Shown here in pieces: positions 23,808-32,507 of a stretch of DNA of 36,612 nucleotides. Source of the DNA: Acidobacteriota bacterium (GTDB lineage: Bacteria > Acidobacteriota > Terriglobia > Acidiferrales > UBA7541); contig QHZB01000208.1 of assembly GCA_003224525.1 (NCBI GenBank), positions 1 through 36,612 of the forward strand, in the 5' to 3' direction. The position numbers and the translations under genes were made by a program. Each line of letters starts with the position of its first letter. Position 1 is the first letter of the stretch. The notes beneath the pieces were generated by a model that was given only the letters and a program-made list of their open reading frames with translations, did not search any database and was not told the DNA's origin.

Positions 23808-24070
23808 GAATCTGCTCCAGTTGCGCGTGAGGGCGAGAGCGGAAGCATCCATCTGGCATTTCCATTTTGACTTCCGGGCCGACCGATAACGTACACCCAC
23901 CCTCGTCAGTATGTAATGCTCCAGCCAGGTTTTTGAGGGCGGCAAAATCTCAAAGCCAAAGACTGACGCTTCTCCCACCCATTCCTCAAACACTTTTCCT
24001 TCTCCAGTTTCGCTCAGCACCGAAATCTGTTTCCGTCTACGGATCGTCTAGTTGACCATTGTAAATCAAT

Positions 24071-24907
24071 TTAGTGGAGGTACTCGGGGTCGAGTGTGAA
24101 CTTGCTGTGCACCGCGAAGCCGGCCCCCCGCAAGGTGAATTCCGCCGCATCCAGCCCGGGGCCGAGCAGAGGAGCGCCGTCGAGGGTCCGCGGAAAGAAG
24201 AAATGGACGGAGGAGCTCGTGCCAGTTCCGGTGAACTCGATTTCAAGGGGGGCAACGGTGCCACGGCGGGTTTTGAGCGTCGCACGCAAGTCTGGGCTTC
24301 TCGCCGGTGTGACCGCGAAGGGCTCGAACCCAACGAAGCCGGGCTGCTCGAGTTTCACCGTGATAACGTAGCGATCCGCCGGAAGCCGCGGCGCCTGCGC
24401 CTGAAACGCGGCGAGAGCACGCTCGCCGAGTTCCTCAAGGCGCGCAAATGCCTGGTTCACCGGGGCGGCCGATTCCCAGCGCACGAGGAAGGCGGTGGAG
24501 GGCGAAAGCCGCGGCGCCGCATCCGGCTGCCGGGAGGAATCAACAGGTGCTTCGATTCGCCCTTTCTGCAAGCAGTTCCCGTTTTGATCGATGGCATCGG
24601 GGTCGCAGTGCATCGTGCCCGTGGGGAGGCTGTAGCTCGCTTGATTCTCTCGCCGGAGGAACACCACAACTTCCACCTTCGCCCAAGGCGAGTGTCGCAC
24701 CAGCTTCAGGGCTTCTGCATGAGACCACTGCGCGGGAGGCTTCTGCCTCCAGAAATCGTCCGCGCGGGCGAATGGAGACAGTCCAAAAAACAGGGTCACC
24801 ATTGGGAGAATCGTTCGGAATGCCGCCGGAAGCAGCGCGGCGCGGCGCCCATGTACCCCGCGTGCATAAATTAATCTGTGTATCGTCGTCTTGCCTGAAA
24901 CTCGCAT
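24071..24907 (-). CDS. Secreted protein of unknown function (acidobacterial type)
   Basis: The protein has up to 278 residues. A hydrophobic segment ending FARADDFW acts as signal peptide, followed by DFWRQKPPAQWSHAEALKLV and SPWAKVEVVVF, a pattern I associate with secreted acidobacterial proteins of unknown function. The C-terminal half contains two beta-rich stretches (YVITVKLEQPGFVGF; TAPLEIEFTGTG-like) that could be a sandwich domain. No catalytic motif was recognised. The start is uncertain: ATG 24907 has a poorly spaced CGGAAG, whereas ATG 24802 would shorten the N-terminus to a compact signal peptide. It lies 263 bases upstream of the D-aminoacylase-like gene on the same strand and may be cotranscribed with it. 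Confidence 0.6.
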   Translation of the reverse strand: MRVSGKTTIHRLIYARGVHGRRAALLPAAFRTILPMVTLFFGLSPFARADDFWRQKPPAQWSHAEALKLVRHSPWAKVEVVVFLRRENQASYSLPTGTMHCDPDAIDQNGNCLQKGRIEAPVDSSRQPDAAPRLSPSTAFLVRWESAAPVNQAFARLEELGERALAAFQAQAPRLPADRYVITVKLEQPGFVGFEPFAVTPARSPDLRATLKTRRGTVAPLEIEFTGTGTSSSVHFFFPRTLDGAPLLGPGLDAAEFTLRGAGFAVHSKFTLDPEYLH

Positions 24908-25329
24908 TCTTCCGCTAGCCCGACTGTTTTGACTTTATCAGTCTTCTTCCGTCTCCAACAACTTTTCTCTCAGTCTGGATCGCCCCGCCGCTCTCACTGG
25001 AGACGGCCCTTCGAAGAGAGCCGCATTCGATCTTAGGCAACAAGAAGACGAATAGCCGGTGTACGCGGAATGGTTCTGGTCCGCAAACGGCGGTGCGGGC
25101 AACGAGAGACAAGGTTCTGGACGAATTTTCACCTACTCGGAAGTTATTGTCGGACCCGAGCCGCTGCAGGCCTTGCCTTAGACGCTGTCGGATTACCGCA
25201 ACGCTTGTCAAAGCGCAGGGCGGAGCGGAAACCGTCTCCCCGGGCCGCGCCTAAAGATCGGTCAGAATTCGGCCAATTGAGGATTCACAAAACTGCGCTG
25301 TCCCATTTGTGAAATTATCGAGATTTCAG
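24908..25329. other. Intergenic region between divergent genes
   Basis: These 420 bases contain no recognisable gene on either strand. The short open frames have no binding sites. No RNA gene or repeat was seen. The promoter of the next Oar gene begins at the right end. Confidence 0.4.
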
Positions 25330-25357
25330 TTGACAAAAACTCCGTCCGGCATAGAAT
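25330..25357 (+). promoter_or_regulatory. Sigma70-like promoter of the third Oar receptor gene
   Basis: TTGACA (25330-25335) and TAGAAT (25352-25357) are separated by 16 bases, close to the vegetative consensus in an AT-rich patch. The ATG at 25418 lies about 60 bases downstream of the -10 box. It is the best promoter visible in the window. Confidence 0.65.
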
Positions 25358-25417
25358 TTTAGCTAATTACGCGGTCTTTGGACGGGGTGCTACATTTTGC
25401 CAAAAGGGTGGGGTCCA

Positions 25418-28400
25418 ATGCCTAAGTCTTATTCATTGCGGTTTTCCTGTTCACTCATCCTGATTCTTGGTTGTGCGCTTGGTCTGCCTGCGCAAATTAT
25501 CACCGGTGAAATCACCGGCACGGTGACGGATCCGTCCGGGGCGGCTGTGCCCGGGGCGACGGTCACCGCGACGTGCACCGCGACGAACGCATCGCGTACC
25601 TCCACGACCAGCGACTCGGGGAGTTACGTCCTGTCGAACCTTCCGCCGTGCTTGTATAACCTGAATGTTTCGGCACAAGGGTTCAAGACCTCCCTTAGCA
25701 GCGGGGACGTCGCAGTCGGCATTACCATCAAGAAAGATTTCGCCCTCCAGGTGGGTCAGAAGGCGGAAACGATAATGGTTGAGGCGGCCACGCCTCTGGT
25801 GGACTACGCGCCAGGCGTGAACACCGACGTGGACACCAAGGCCATCCTGGATCTGCCCACCGAAGGCCGCGACTTCAAATCCATTCTCGGCCTCACACCG
25901 GGCGTGCAGCGCTCCCCGGGCGGGGGCTTTATGGACGTTAGCATCAATGGACAACGGACGAGCACCAACAACTATATGATCGACGGCGTCCCCAATAACG
26001 ACCGCTTTTATGGCAACGAGCTGGTCGGCCAGCCCGGACTCCTGGGGGTTCCTTCGGCACTTCTCGGCAACGACTCGATTGGGGAATATACGATCCAGCA
26101 ATTGCCTACCGCTGAGAACGGTGTCAAGGGCGGGGCGGCCATCAACGTGACGTTGAAGAGCGGTACCAATGGCTTCCACGGCACGGCCTTCTATTTTGGC
26201 GACTATGACTGGCTGAACGCAAACAACTTTTTCTCGTCCACGAGGACGGCCTACCACAATCATAATTACGGGGGCACGTTGAGCGGTCCCATTATCAAGG
26301 ACCGAACCTTTTTCTTTATCAACTTCGAAGCGCAACGAAACAAGTCACTCGCTCCTTACAACGTGATCCTGCCGACCCAGGGCGACCTCCAGGTAGTGCA
26401 AAACTTTTTCAACTGCACGCCCGGGAACACAGCCTCTTGCCAGATTGACCCCGTGACCATGAATCCTATCGTCACCAATACGAATAATCTGCCGATGAAC
26501 TCTGCAGGCTTGGCCTTGTTGAAGTATTACCCATGCTCAGACGGGGCAGGCGGCACTGTCCAGTGTACTCCCGCGGCAGCCAGCGCCAGTGTGCAACCCG
26601 GAGGGTTTACGCAAACCGTGTTGCTTCCCGACATCAACACGCTTCCCGGCAGCTTCATTGTCAAGATTGACCACAAGCTGAACAACAAAATGAGTCTCTC
26701 GGGCCGCTATCTTTATGCGGACAGCGTGCAGTCTGGCCCCGCGTTCGGCTACACGATTCCCCCAGCAAAAGGAAGCGGCCTGGGCGCAGACGGATTTAAC
26801 AGCATTGTGCCCACGCGGGTGCAGTTTGCCGGCGGCAATTGGATCTACAACATTGCTGCCAACAAGATCCTCGATGTGCGCTTCAGCTGGTCGCGCTTCT
26901 CCCAGATCCTGGCGCCAAATAACAAGGTTGATCCTCTGAGCCTGGGCGTCGACACCGGTCCGCTGAGCCCTCTCGACTTCGGCGTGCCGCCTGTTTATGC
27001 CAGCAGTGTGACGTATGGAAACATCGGCGGCATCCAGGGCTACCCGCTCAGCACGCGCCCCACGCAGACCTACGATGTTTCGGCCCATGCTACCTGGATC
27101 AAAGGCAACCACACCTTCAAATTCGGTGGTAACTATCAGCGCGGGTCGACGGGCAGCCTGCGGAATCGCGCCCGGACGGGCCTGTTCAGCTTCCAGGGTG
27201 ACAACCAGTATACCCTCACGCCGCCTCCCCCTACGACGCCGCCGACGCCCCCGCCCCCGCCAATTGTAATCCCCGGCTACGACGTTGTCCTCACGCAATT
27301 GCTCCTTGGCCGGATGGACCGGGCTGCGCGCTCTTTCGGCGACACTTCACGTCAAATCTACCAACCCTCTCTGGGACTCTTTTTCCAGGATGAGTGGAAG
27401 GTGACGCCTCGCGTGACGGTCAGCTACGGCATGCGCTGGGACCTGAACGGAGCGCTTGGTGAAGCCGGCAATCGTGGCTCCAATTTTTTCTCCAACAAGG
27501 GTCTAGTCCAGTTAGGCAAAGGAATTTCCCGTCTTTATAACTTGGACATGCATGATTTTGGCCCACGCGCCGGACTGGCCTGGGATATCTTCGGCAACGG
27601 CAAGACCTCTTTCCGAGTTGGTTACTCCATGGCCTACGACGTCGCTAATTTTGCCGCCATCCTCGCGCCTTACCTCTATCAGGGTGCGCGCGCTGGCGCC
27701 TTTACCAATTCCGACTTAGGGGTCTTTTCGGTCACCGCCGATGGGAACGAGGATGTGGGCACGAACCTATCGACTCTTTTCGAAGCATTTGGGCCCAATA
27801 CGTGCTACAACCCTGCGGTCAACACCGGGTCTCCCGACTGGGTTTGCATCGGCCCGCAACCGGGAGGCTCGAACCCGACCACGCCTTTCCAAACCTATGG
27901 CGCCAATCCTACGGGCACCCCGCCCTTCAGCGCATTCGGGACCGTTTCTCCCTTGCGGACGCCAAGAATCCAATACTACAACGCCACCATCCAGCATGAA
28001 CTGTTCCCGAATAATGTCCTCACGGTCAGCTACGTCGGCGCTCATGGCACGAACATGCTCCTGAACCGCCAACTGAATTTACGTCCGATCGGTTGCTGGG
28101 ACGACAACAATCCCGACAATCCCGGCCAGCAGAAAGGGCCGGCCGGTACCATATTCAACACAACTACTCTCAATTGCAGCCGGCCGCTTGACTCGGTCTT
28201 CCAGACTGGCGGTGTGCCTACATTCAAGTACGTTAACCAACTCACTAACGGCGGCTTTTCACGCTACAACTCTATGCAAGTCAGCTACCGGCAGCGCAAT
28301 TGGCACGGGCTGAACTCCATCGTCAACTTCACCTGGTCGAACTGCATCGACACCAATTCCGTCAATCGGGGTGGCAGCTCGACGTTGCCGATCCGTGAAA

Positions 28401-29035
28401 ACCCGTTCGACCCCTCAAGTAACCAGGGCCCGTGCGATACTGATATCCGGCGGAACTTCAACACGGGTATCGGGTACGACTTCCCGAAATGGAGCGCAGT
28501 GGGCCGCTTGGGAGACGGCTGGCAGATTGGGAGCGTCGCCACCTACGCCAGCGGGCGGCCGTGGACAGCGCTGCTCTCGAGCCGCGCGGATAATTCCGGG
28601 CAGGACCTCACCTACCAGAGACCAGACTGCATCGGAAAGCCCACCTACCAGTTTAGCGATCCGAACCACCCCACTATTACGAATGGGCCCGCGGTCTTTG
28701 CCATTCCGGCCGACGGAACCATCGGGACCTGCGGCCGCAACGCCTTCCGCGGTCCGCATATCGTCCAGTGGGATTTCAACCTGAACAAGACCACCAAGAT
28801 CACGGAAAGGATCAGCCTCCAGGTCCGCTTCGAGATCTTCAACCTGTTGAACCATCCTAATTTCAACACGTTACCGGCTGGCGTCACGCTCTCCGCAAGC
28901 AAGTTGGATCCGCTCAATTATCCGACCACCAGCTTCTCCACGTACTCGCAAACGCCAGACGTCTCCTCGGGCAATCCCTTCCTCTCCCAGGGCGGCCCGC
29001 GGGCTGGGCAGATCGGGGCCAAGATCATTTTCTGA
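25418..29035 (+). CDS. Oar-type TonB-dependent receptor with proline-rich insertion
   Basis: From ATG 25418 (GGGTGGGG upstream) the protein is 1205 residues; a TTG 21 bases earlier is less likely. A signal peptide (1-25) precedes a carboxypeptidase-regulatory-like domain (about 28-115; GEITGTVTDPSGAAVPGATV … GSYVLSNLPPCLYNLNV). The plug includes ILDLPTEGRDFKSILGLTPG, YMIDGVPNNDRFYG and LKSGTNGFHGTAFYFGDYDW; the barrel ends in Phe. A proline-rich run (TPPPPTTPPTPPPPP, near 27222-27266) sits in a predicted external loop. The ligand is unknown. The gene has its own promoter and ends at a perfect hairpin with a T-run, so it is probably monocistronic or only partly read through into the sulfatase-like gene. 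Confidence 0.92.
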   Translation: MPKSYSLRFSCSLILILGCALGLPAQIITGEITGTVTDPSGAAVPGATVTATCTATNASRTSTTSDSGSYVLSNLPPCLYNLNVSAQGFKTSLSSGDVAVGITIKKDFALQVGQKAETIMVEAATPLVDYAPGVNTDVDTKAILDLPTEGRDFKSILGLTPGVQRSPGGGFMDVSINGQRTSTNNYMIDGVPNNDRFYGNELVGQPGLLGVPSALLGNDSIGEYTIQQLPTAENGVKGGAAINVTLKSGTNGFHGTAFYFGDYDWLNANNFFSSTRTAYHNHNYGGTLSGPIIKDRTFFFINFEAQRNKSLAPYNVILPTQGDLQVVQNFFNCTPGNTASCQIDPVTMNPIVTNTNNLPMNSAGLALLKYYPCSDGAGGTVQCTPAAASASVQPGGFTQTVLLPDINTLPGSFIVKIDHKLNNKMSLSGRYLYADSVQSGPAFGYTIPPAKGSGLGADGFNSIVPTRVQFAGGNWIYNIAANKILDVRFSWSRFSQILAPNNKVDPLSLGVDTGPLSPLDFGVPPVYASSVTYGNIGGIQGYPLSTRPTQTYDVSAHATWIKGNHTFKFGGNYQRGSTGSLRNRARTGLFSFQGDNQYTLTPPPPTTPPTPPPPPIVIPGYDVVLTQLLLGRMDRAARSFGDTSRQIYQPSLGLFFQDEWKVTPRVTVSYGMRWDLNGALGEAGNRGSNFFSNKGLVQLGKGISRLYNLDMHDFGPRAGLAWDIFGNGKTSFRVGYSMAYDVANFAAILAPYLYQGARAGAFTNSDLGVFSVTADGNEDVGTNLSTLFEAFGPNTCYNPAVNTGSPDWVCIGPQPGGSNPTTPFQTYGANPTGTPPFSAFGTVSPLRTPRIQYYNATIQHELFPNNVLTVSYVGAHGTNMLLNRQLNLRPIGCWDDNNPDNPGQQKGPAGTIFNTTTLNCSRPLDSVFQTGGVPTFKYVNQLTNGGFSRYNSMQVSYRQRNWHGLNSIVNFTWSNCIDTNSVNRGGSSTLPIRENPFDPSSNQGPCDTDIRRNFNTGIGYDFPKWSAVGRLGDGWQIGSVATYASGRPWTALLSSRADNSGQDLTYQRPDCIGKPTYQFSDPNHPTITNGPAVFAIPADGTIGTCGRNAFRGPHIVQWDFNLNKTTKITERISLQVRFEIFNLLNHPNFNTLPAGVTLSASKLDPLNYPTTSFSTYSQTPDVSSGNPFLSQGGPRAGQIGAKIIF

Positions 29036-29060
29036 TCTTCGGCTCCAGACTTTGGTTCCG

Positions 29061-29094
29061 AAAAAGGAGTCTGCTACAATGCAGACTCCTTTTT
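29061..29094 (+). terminator. Perfect 14-bp hairpin: Oar gene terminator that encloses the next gene's start
   Basis: Bases 29061-29074 and 29081-29094 are exact reverse complements with a 6-base loop (TACAAT). The right arm ends in TTTTT, giving a classic intrinsic terminator 26 bases after the Oar stop. The left arm contains AAGGAG (29064-29069), and the ATG 29079 lies at the loop/right-arm junction at a proper 9-base spacing. In a read-through transcript the hairpin would hide both from ribosomes. Confidence 0.8.
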
Positions 29095-31037
29095 CATTTA
29101 TGCGGCGCGCTTGCATCCTTTGCCTCTTCCTTCTGTTACCCGCGCTCGCCGCGGCAGCCGCAGACCAGCCCAACGTTATCCTGATCACGTTGGATACGGT
29201 CCGAGCTGACCGCATGGGCTTTCTCGGCTCAAAGCATGGTTTAACGCCGCAACTGGATGCGCTGGCAAGTCAGGGCGTGGTGTTCGAGCGTGCCTACTCC
29301 CAGGCGCCCATCACGCCGGTCTCTCACGCGACCATACTCACCGGGACTTTTCCGCAGTACCACGGCATCCGCAATTTCGGCGATCGCCTGCCTCCAAGCG
29401 TCCCCTTTCTACCCGATATTCTTCACGCCCAGGGCTACCACACGGGGGCCTTCGTCGGCAGCATCATCCTCGACCCGAAAAACGGGTTTGCCTCCGGATT
29501 CGAACACGGCTTCGATGTCTACAACGCAGGCTTTCACCGGCAGAAAACCGGGGAGCGCCGCGAAGCTTCCATGCAGCGCCGCGGCGAGGTGACCCTGGGA
29601 CACGTGCTCGAATGGCTCGGCCAGCAGAAGGGCAAACCGTTTTTCCTGTGGTTTCACCTGTGGGACGCGCACGACCCCTACAATCCACCCGAGCCGTTCC
29701 GCAGCCGGTTTCCGAACGCCCCTTACAACGCGGGTATCGCCTACGTGGATGCCACTGTAGGGAAGCTGCTTGACTACTTGCGGAACCAGGGGCTGTATGA
29801 CAATGCGCTAATCGCCGTCGCCGCCGATCACGGCGAATCCCTGGGCGACCACGGCGAACTGACCCACAGTATTTTCCTTTACGACGCTACCATCCACGTG
29901 CCCCTGCTCCTCAAACTTCCCGGCAATCGTTTTGCCGGCCAGCGTGTCAATGCCGCGGCGAGCTTGGTGGATCTGGCGCCAACCCTTCTCGAAGCGCTGG
30001 GGCAGACGCCGCCTCCGGCCATGCAGGGCCGTTCGCTCCTCTCTCTGATTGGAAACCGGCACCCTGGAAACCGTCTTTCTTTTGCCACCGGCGACCACTC
30101 CGAACGCTCCTTTGGGTGGAGCGCGCTTGTTTCCCTGCGCATTGGCAACCAGCTTTACGTGCGCGCGCCATTGCCCGAGCTTTACGATCTGGCCTCAGAC
30201 CCTGGCGCGAAGATAAACCTCTATCCGGGCAACCGCGCCGCCGCCGTGCGCCTCGCAATCCAGGTGGATAATTTCGTGAAGCACAGCAGCACTGGGGCAC
30301 CTCAGGCCTTGCAGGACGGACTTGACGAAAAGAGCAGGGAAAAGCTCTCCGCGCTGGGCTACGTGGCCTCTGGAAAGACCAGCCCGCCCACAAGCATTGA
30401 CCCCAAGGACCGCATCGATGTGGCCAACGATATGCACGATGCCAGCCTGGCCATCGAAGAGGGAAAGGAAGCTACCGTCATCCCGCTGCTGCTGCGCGTG
30501 GTGGCCAAAGACCCGCAAATCCAGGCGGCGCAGTATTACCTGGGCATCGCCTACTCGCGGAAGGGCAACTTTGCCAAAGCCATTCCTCCCCTGCGCAAAG
30601 CCGTCGAGCTGCGGCCGGATGCGATGATGGCGCAGTACGAGCTGGCCATCTGCCTCTACGAAACCGGCGATCTGAATACTGCTGCCACGTATTTCGAAAT
30701 CTTGGTGGAAAACCGGCCCGATTGGAGCGACGCCCGCTATTCTTTGGCCTCCGTTTATGCCCGTACCGGACGGCCTCAGGAAGCAGCCAAAAACCTGCTC
30801 GTAGTCCTCCAGGGAGAGCCGGACCATTACCGCGCAAACCTGCTTCTGGGGCGCATGCTGTTTCTGAACGGCACTTTCACCGAGGCCCTGCCCTACCTGG
30901 AAAAGGCCGCAGCGGTACAAACGGATTCCGGCGAGGCGCATTCCTTCCTGGCGGATGAATACGAGAAGCTAGGCCGCGCCGCGGATGCCGCGCGCGAGCG
31001 CGCCGAAGCCGCCCGGCTGAAGACCTCCACTCGATAA
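29079..31037 (+). CDS. Secreted sulfatase-fold (alkaline phosphatase superfamily) protein with C-terminal TPRs; probable Thr nucleophile
   Basis: From ATG 29079 the protein is 652 residues; ATG 29100 is an alternative without a binding site. A signal peptide (to about 28) is followed by NVILITLDTVRADR (metal Asp39), ITPVSHATILTG, and the metal site DHGESLGDHGELTHSIFLYDATIHVP. Where sulfatases have Cys/Ser-x-Pro-x-Arg, this protein has Thr79-Pro-Val-Ser-His, so formylglycine cannot form. Thr nucleophiles are used by phosphodiesterases and phosphotransferases of the same superfamily. From about residue 455, at least four TPRs (QAAQYYLGIAYSRKGNFAKA and similar) follow to the C-terminus. It is probably a periplasmic phospho- or phosphonate-ester enzyme docked to a partner. 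A paralogue lies at 32485-34455. Confidence 0.82.
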   Translation: MQTPFSFMRRACILCLFLLLPALAAAAADQPNVILITLDTVRADRMGFLGSKHGLTPQLDALASQGVVFERAYSQAPITPVSHATILTGTFPQYHGIRNFGDRLPPSVPFLPDILHAQGYHTGAFVGSIILDPKNGFASGFEHGFDVYNAGFHRQKTGERREASMQRRGEVTLGHVLEWLGQQKGKPFFLWFHLWDAHDPYNPPEPFRSRFPNAPYNAGIAYVDATVGKLLDYLRNQGLYDNALIAVAADHGESLGDHGELTHSIFLYDATIHVPLLLKLPGNRFAGQRVNAAASLVDLAPTLLEALGQTPPPAMQGRSLLSLIGNRHPGNRLSFATGDHSERSFGWSALVSLRIGNQLYVRAPLPELYDLASDPGAKINLYPGNRAAAVRLAIQVDNFVKHSSTGAPQALQDGLDEKSREKLSALGYVASGKTSPPTSIDPKDRIDVANDMHDASLAIEEGKEATVIPLLLRVVAKDPQIQAAQYYLGIAYSRKGNFAKAIPPLRKAVELRPDAMMAQYELAICLYETGDLNTAATYFEILVENRPDWSDARYSLASVYARTGRPQEAAKNLLVVLQGEPDHYRANLLLGRMLFLNGTFTEALPYLEKAAAVQTDSGEAHSFLADEYEKLGRAADAARERAEAARLKTSTR

Positions 31038-31143
31038 CGGAAGGATAAACAAAAAAGTCGTTGATATCATCACGAAACCGTGGGGAAGGGGCCCTGCCGC
31101 GCTGACCTGCTCTCCATTCCAGCGGTTTCCAGCGGGCCTTTGC

Positions 31144-31172
31144 TGGACAGCCGCGATTCGCAACTATATACT
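31144..31172 (+). promoter_or_regulatory. Sigma70-like promoter of the NPP-type gene
   Basis: TGGACA (31144-31149) and TATACT (31167-31172) are separated by 17 bases. The ATG at 31200 is 27 bases after the -10 box, implying a short leader. Confidence 0.55.
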
Positions 31173-31199
31173 CAACTTTTTGAAACTGCGGGGTGTCCT

Positions 31200-32426
31200 A
31201 TGGTTCTCAAAAAATTTCCTTTGCTGCTATCTATTCTTTTGCTGGCCCTTCCTGTCTTTGGCCAGCAGCAAAGCAGTTCCAAGCCAAAACCTCGTGTCAT
31301 CGTCGTTGGCGTCAATGGCATGGAGTTGGACATCATCCGACCGCTGCTCCTGCAAGGCCAGATGCCGAATTTGTCGAGTGTGATCGGGAGAGGCGCCTAC
31401 GGAAAACTCCGCACGGTCTCCGCGCCCAATTGCCCGCGAGTGTACAGCACACTGTTTACGAGCACGAATCCGGAGGAGCACGGCGTAACGGGATTTATCG
31501 TTGGCGGGATCACTGCCAACACCAACATGCTGAAGGAAGAGCCGGTGTGGTCGATGCTATCGAAAAGCGGGATCACCGTGGGCATGGCCAACGTCCCGGC
31601 TACTTTCCCGGTCATGCCCGTGAACGGGTACATGATCAGCGGGATGCTGACGCGCGGCAAGAACTGCGAAGACGGCGTGCTTTGCGCACCCAAGCTGAGC
31701 GAAGTGATGGGCGGCGACGCCGTCTATCCCAAGAGCATGCAAGCCGAACTGCTGAAAAATGTCGGCGACTTCTATATTGACTGCGAGCGGATGCCGGCGG
31801 CGGCGGATCTGAAGGGTCACGAAACGGAGCTCATCGACAAGTGGCTTGGCAAGGTGCAGCTCATTCGCGAGCAGCAGACCAAGCTTTTCGATTATCTGCT
31901 GACTACGCACCCCACGGAGTTCACATTCTTGGCGCAATCGTGCGAAGACCGCACCGGGCACTGGCTTTACCCCATCACGCCTTTCAATGTCGGCTACAAT
32001 CCGAGCATCAACAGCGTCCGGATTGATGCCTTCCCGGACCAGTACGTCGCTTTCGACAAGGTGCTTGGCTCGATCCTGAAGCATGTTGACGAAAACACTT
32101 ACTTGATTATCTTCTCCGACCATGGGATCAAGCCCCTGCGCGAGTTCGAAGAGAAAGATCCCCACGCGCACATGGACCACGAGAAGACCACGCCGGTTAT
32201 CGCCAAGCACGATTTTGCCGATGGCGATGATGTCCCCGGCTCGTTCTTCGCCATGGGCCCCGGCATCAAGCATGACCTTCGGCTGATGGGTTTGGGAGCC
32301 AGCGTGTATGACGTGGCACCGACCCTATTGCACATCTATGGCCTCGAGCAGCCGAAGCAGATGCGGGGACGCATTCTGACTGAAATCTTCGAGAGCCCCG
32401 ACAATAAGGTGGCCGTGAAGAAGTAA
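31200..32426 (+). CDS. Secreted type I phosphodiesterase/nucleotide pyrophosphatase-like protein with altered active site
   Basis: The protein has 408 residues and a signal peptide (1-21). The fold is that of NPP-type alkaline-phosphatase-superfamily enzymes: PRVIVVGVNGMELDIIRPLL, MPNLSSVIGRGAYGKLRT, NCPRVYSTLFTSTNPEEHGVTGF, a central insertion, YLIIFSDHGIKP and HAHMDHEK. Two key places are odd. The first metal Asp of the usual G-x-D-G is Asn39, and the position equivalent to the Thr nucleophile (P-x-x-W-T) is Ser83 in PRVYST. The SDHG site is intact. It may be an altered-specificity phosphodiesterase or a low-activity binding protein. It sits between two inward-facing sulfatase-like/TPR genes and has its own promoter and terminator. 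Confidence 0.8.
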   Translation: MVLKKFPLLLSILLLALPVFGQQQSSSKPKPRVIVVGVNGMELDIIRPLLLQGQMPNLSSVIGRGAYGKLRTVSAPNCPRVYSTLFTSTNPEEHGVTGFIVGGITANTNMLKEEPVWSMLSKSGITVGMANVPATFPVMPVNGYMISGMLTRGKNCEDGVLCAPKLSEVMGGDAVYPKSMQAELLKNVGDFYIDCERMPAAADLKGHETELIDKWLGKVQLIREQQTKLFDYLLTTHPTEFTFLAQSCEDRTGHWLYPITPFNVGYNPSINSVRIDAFPDQYVAFDKVLGSILKHVDENTYLIIFSDHGIKPLREFEEKDPHAHMDHEKTTPVIAKHDFADGDDVPGSFFAMGPGIKHDLRLMGLGASVYDVAPTLLHIYGLEQPKQMRGRILTEIFESPDNKVAVKK

Positions 32427-32477
32427 CTCGTTCGAATCTTCCCGCCAGAAAGAGGAACTTGCTTTGATCCCATCGAC

Positions 32478-32507
32478 CGGCCGCTCATTGCGGCCGTTTC
32501 GATTTTT
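32478..32507 (+). terminator. Intrinsic terminator after the NPP-type gene
   Basis: CGGCCGC (32478-32484) and GCGGCCG (32490-32496) form a 7-bp GC stem with a 5-base loop, followed by TTTCGATTTTT on the plus strand. It overlaps the stop codon of the convergent minus-strand gene. Confidence 0.7.

Noticed and set aside
22827-23870. 347-residue plus-strand ORF opposite the D-aminoacylase-like gene
   Set aside because: Antisense shadow; the minus-strand protein has clear family motifs and a signal peptide.
26537-27298. 253-residue minus-strand ORF inside the third Oar gene
   Set aside because: Shadow of the GC-rich receptor gene; Arg-rich translation with no motifs.
29079-31037. Naming the gene a sulfatase
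   Set aside because: The Cys/Ser-x-Pro-x-Arg motif needed for formylglycine is absent.
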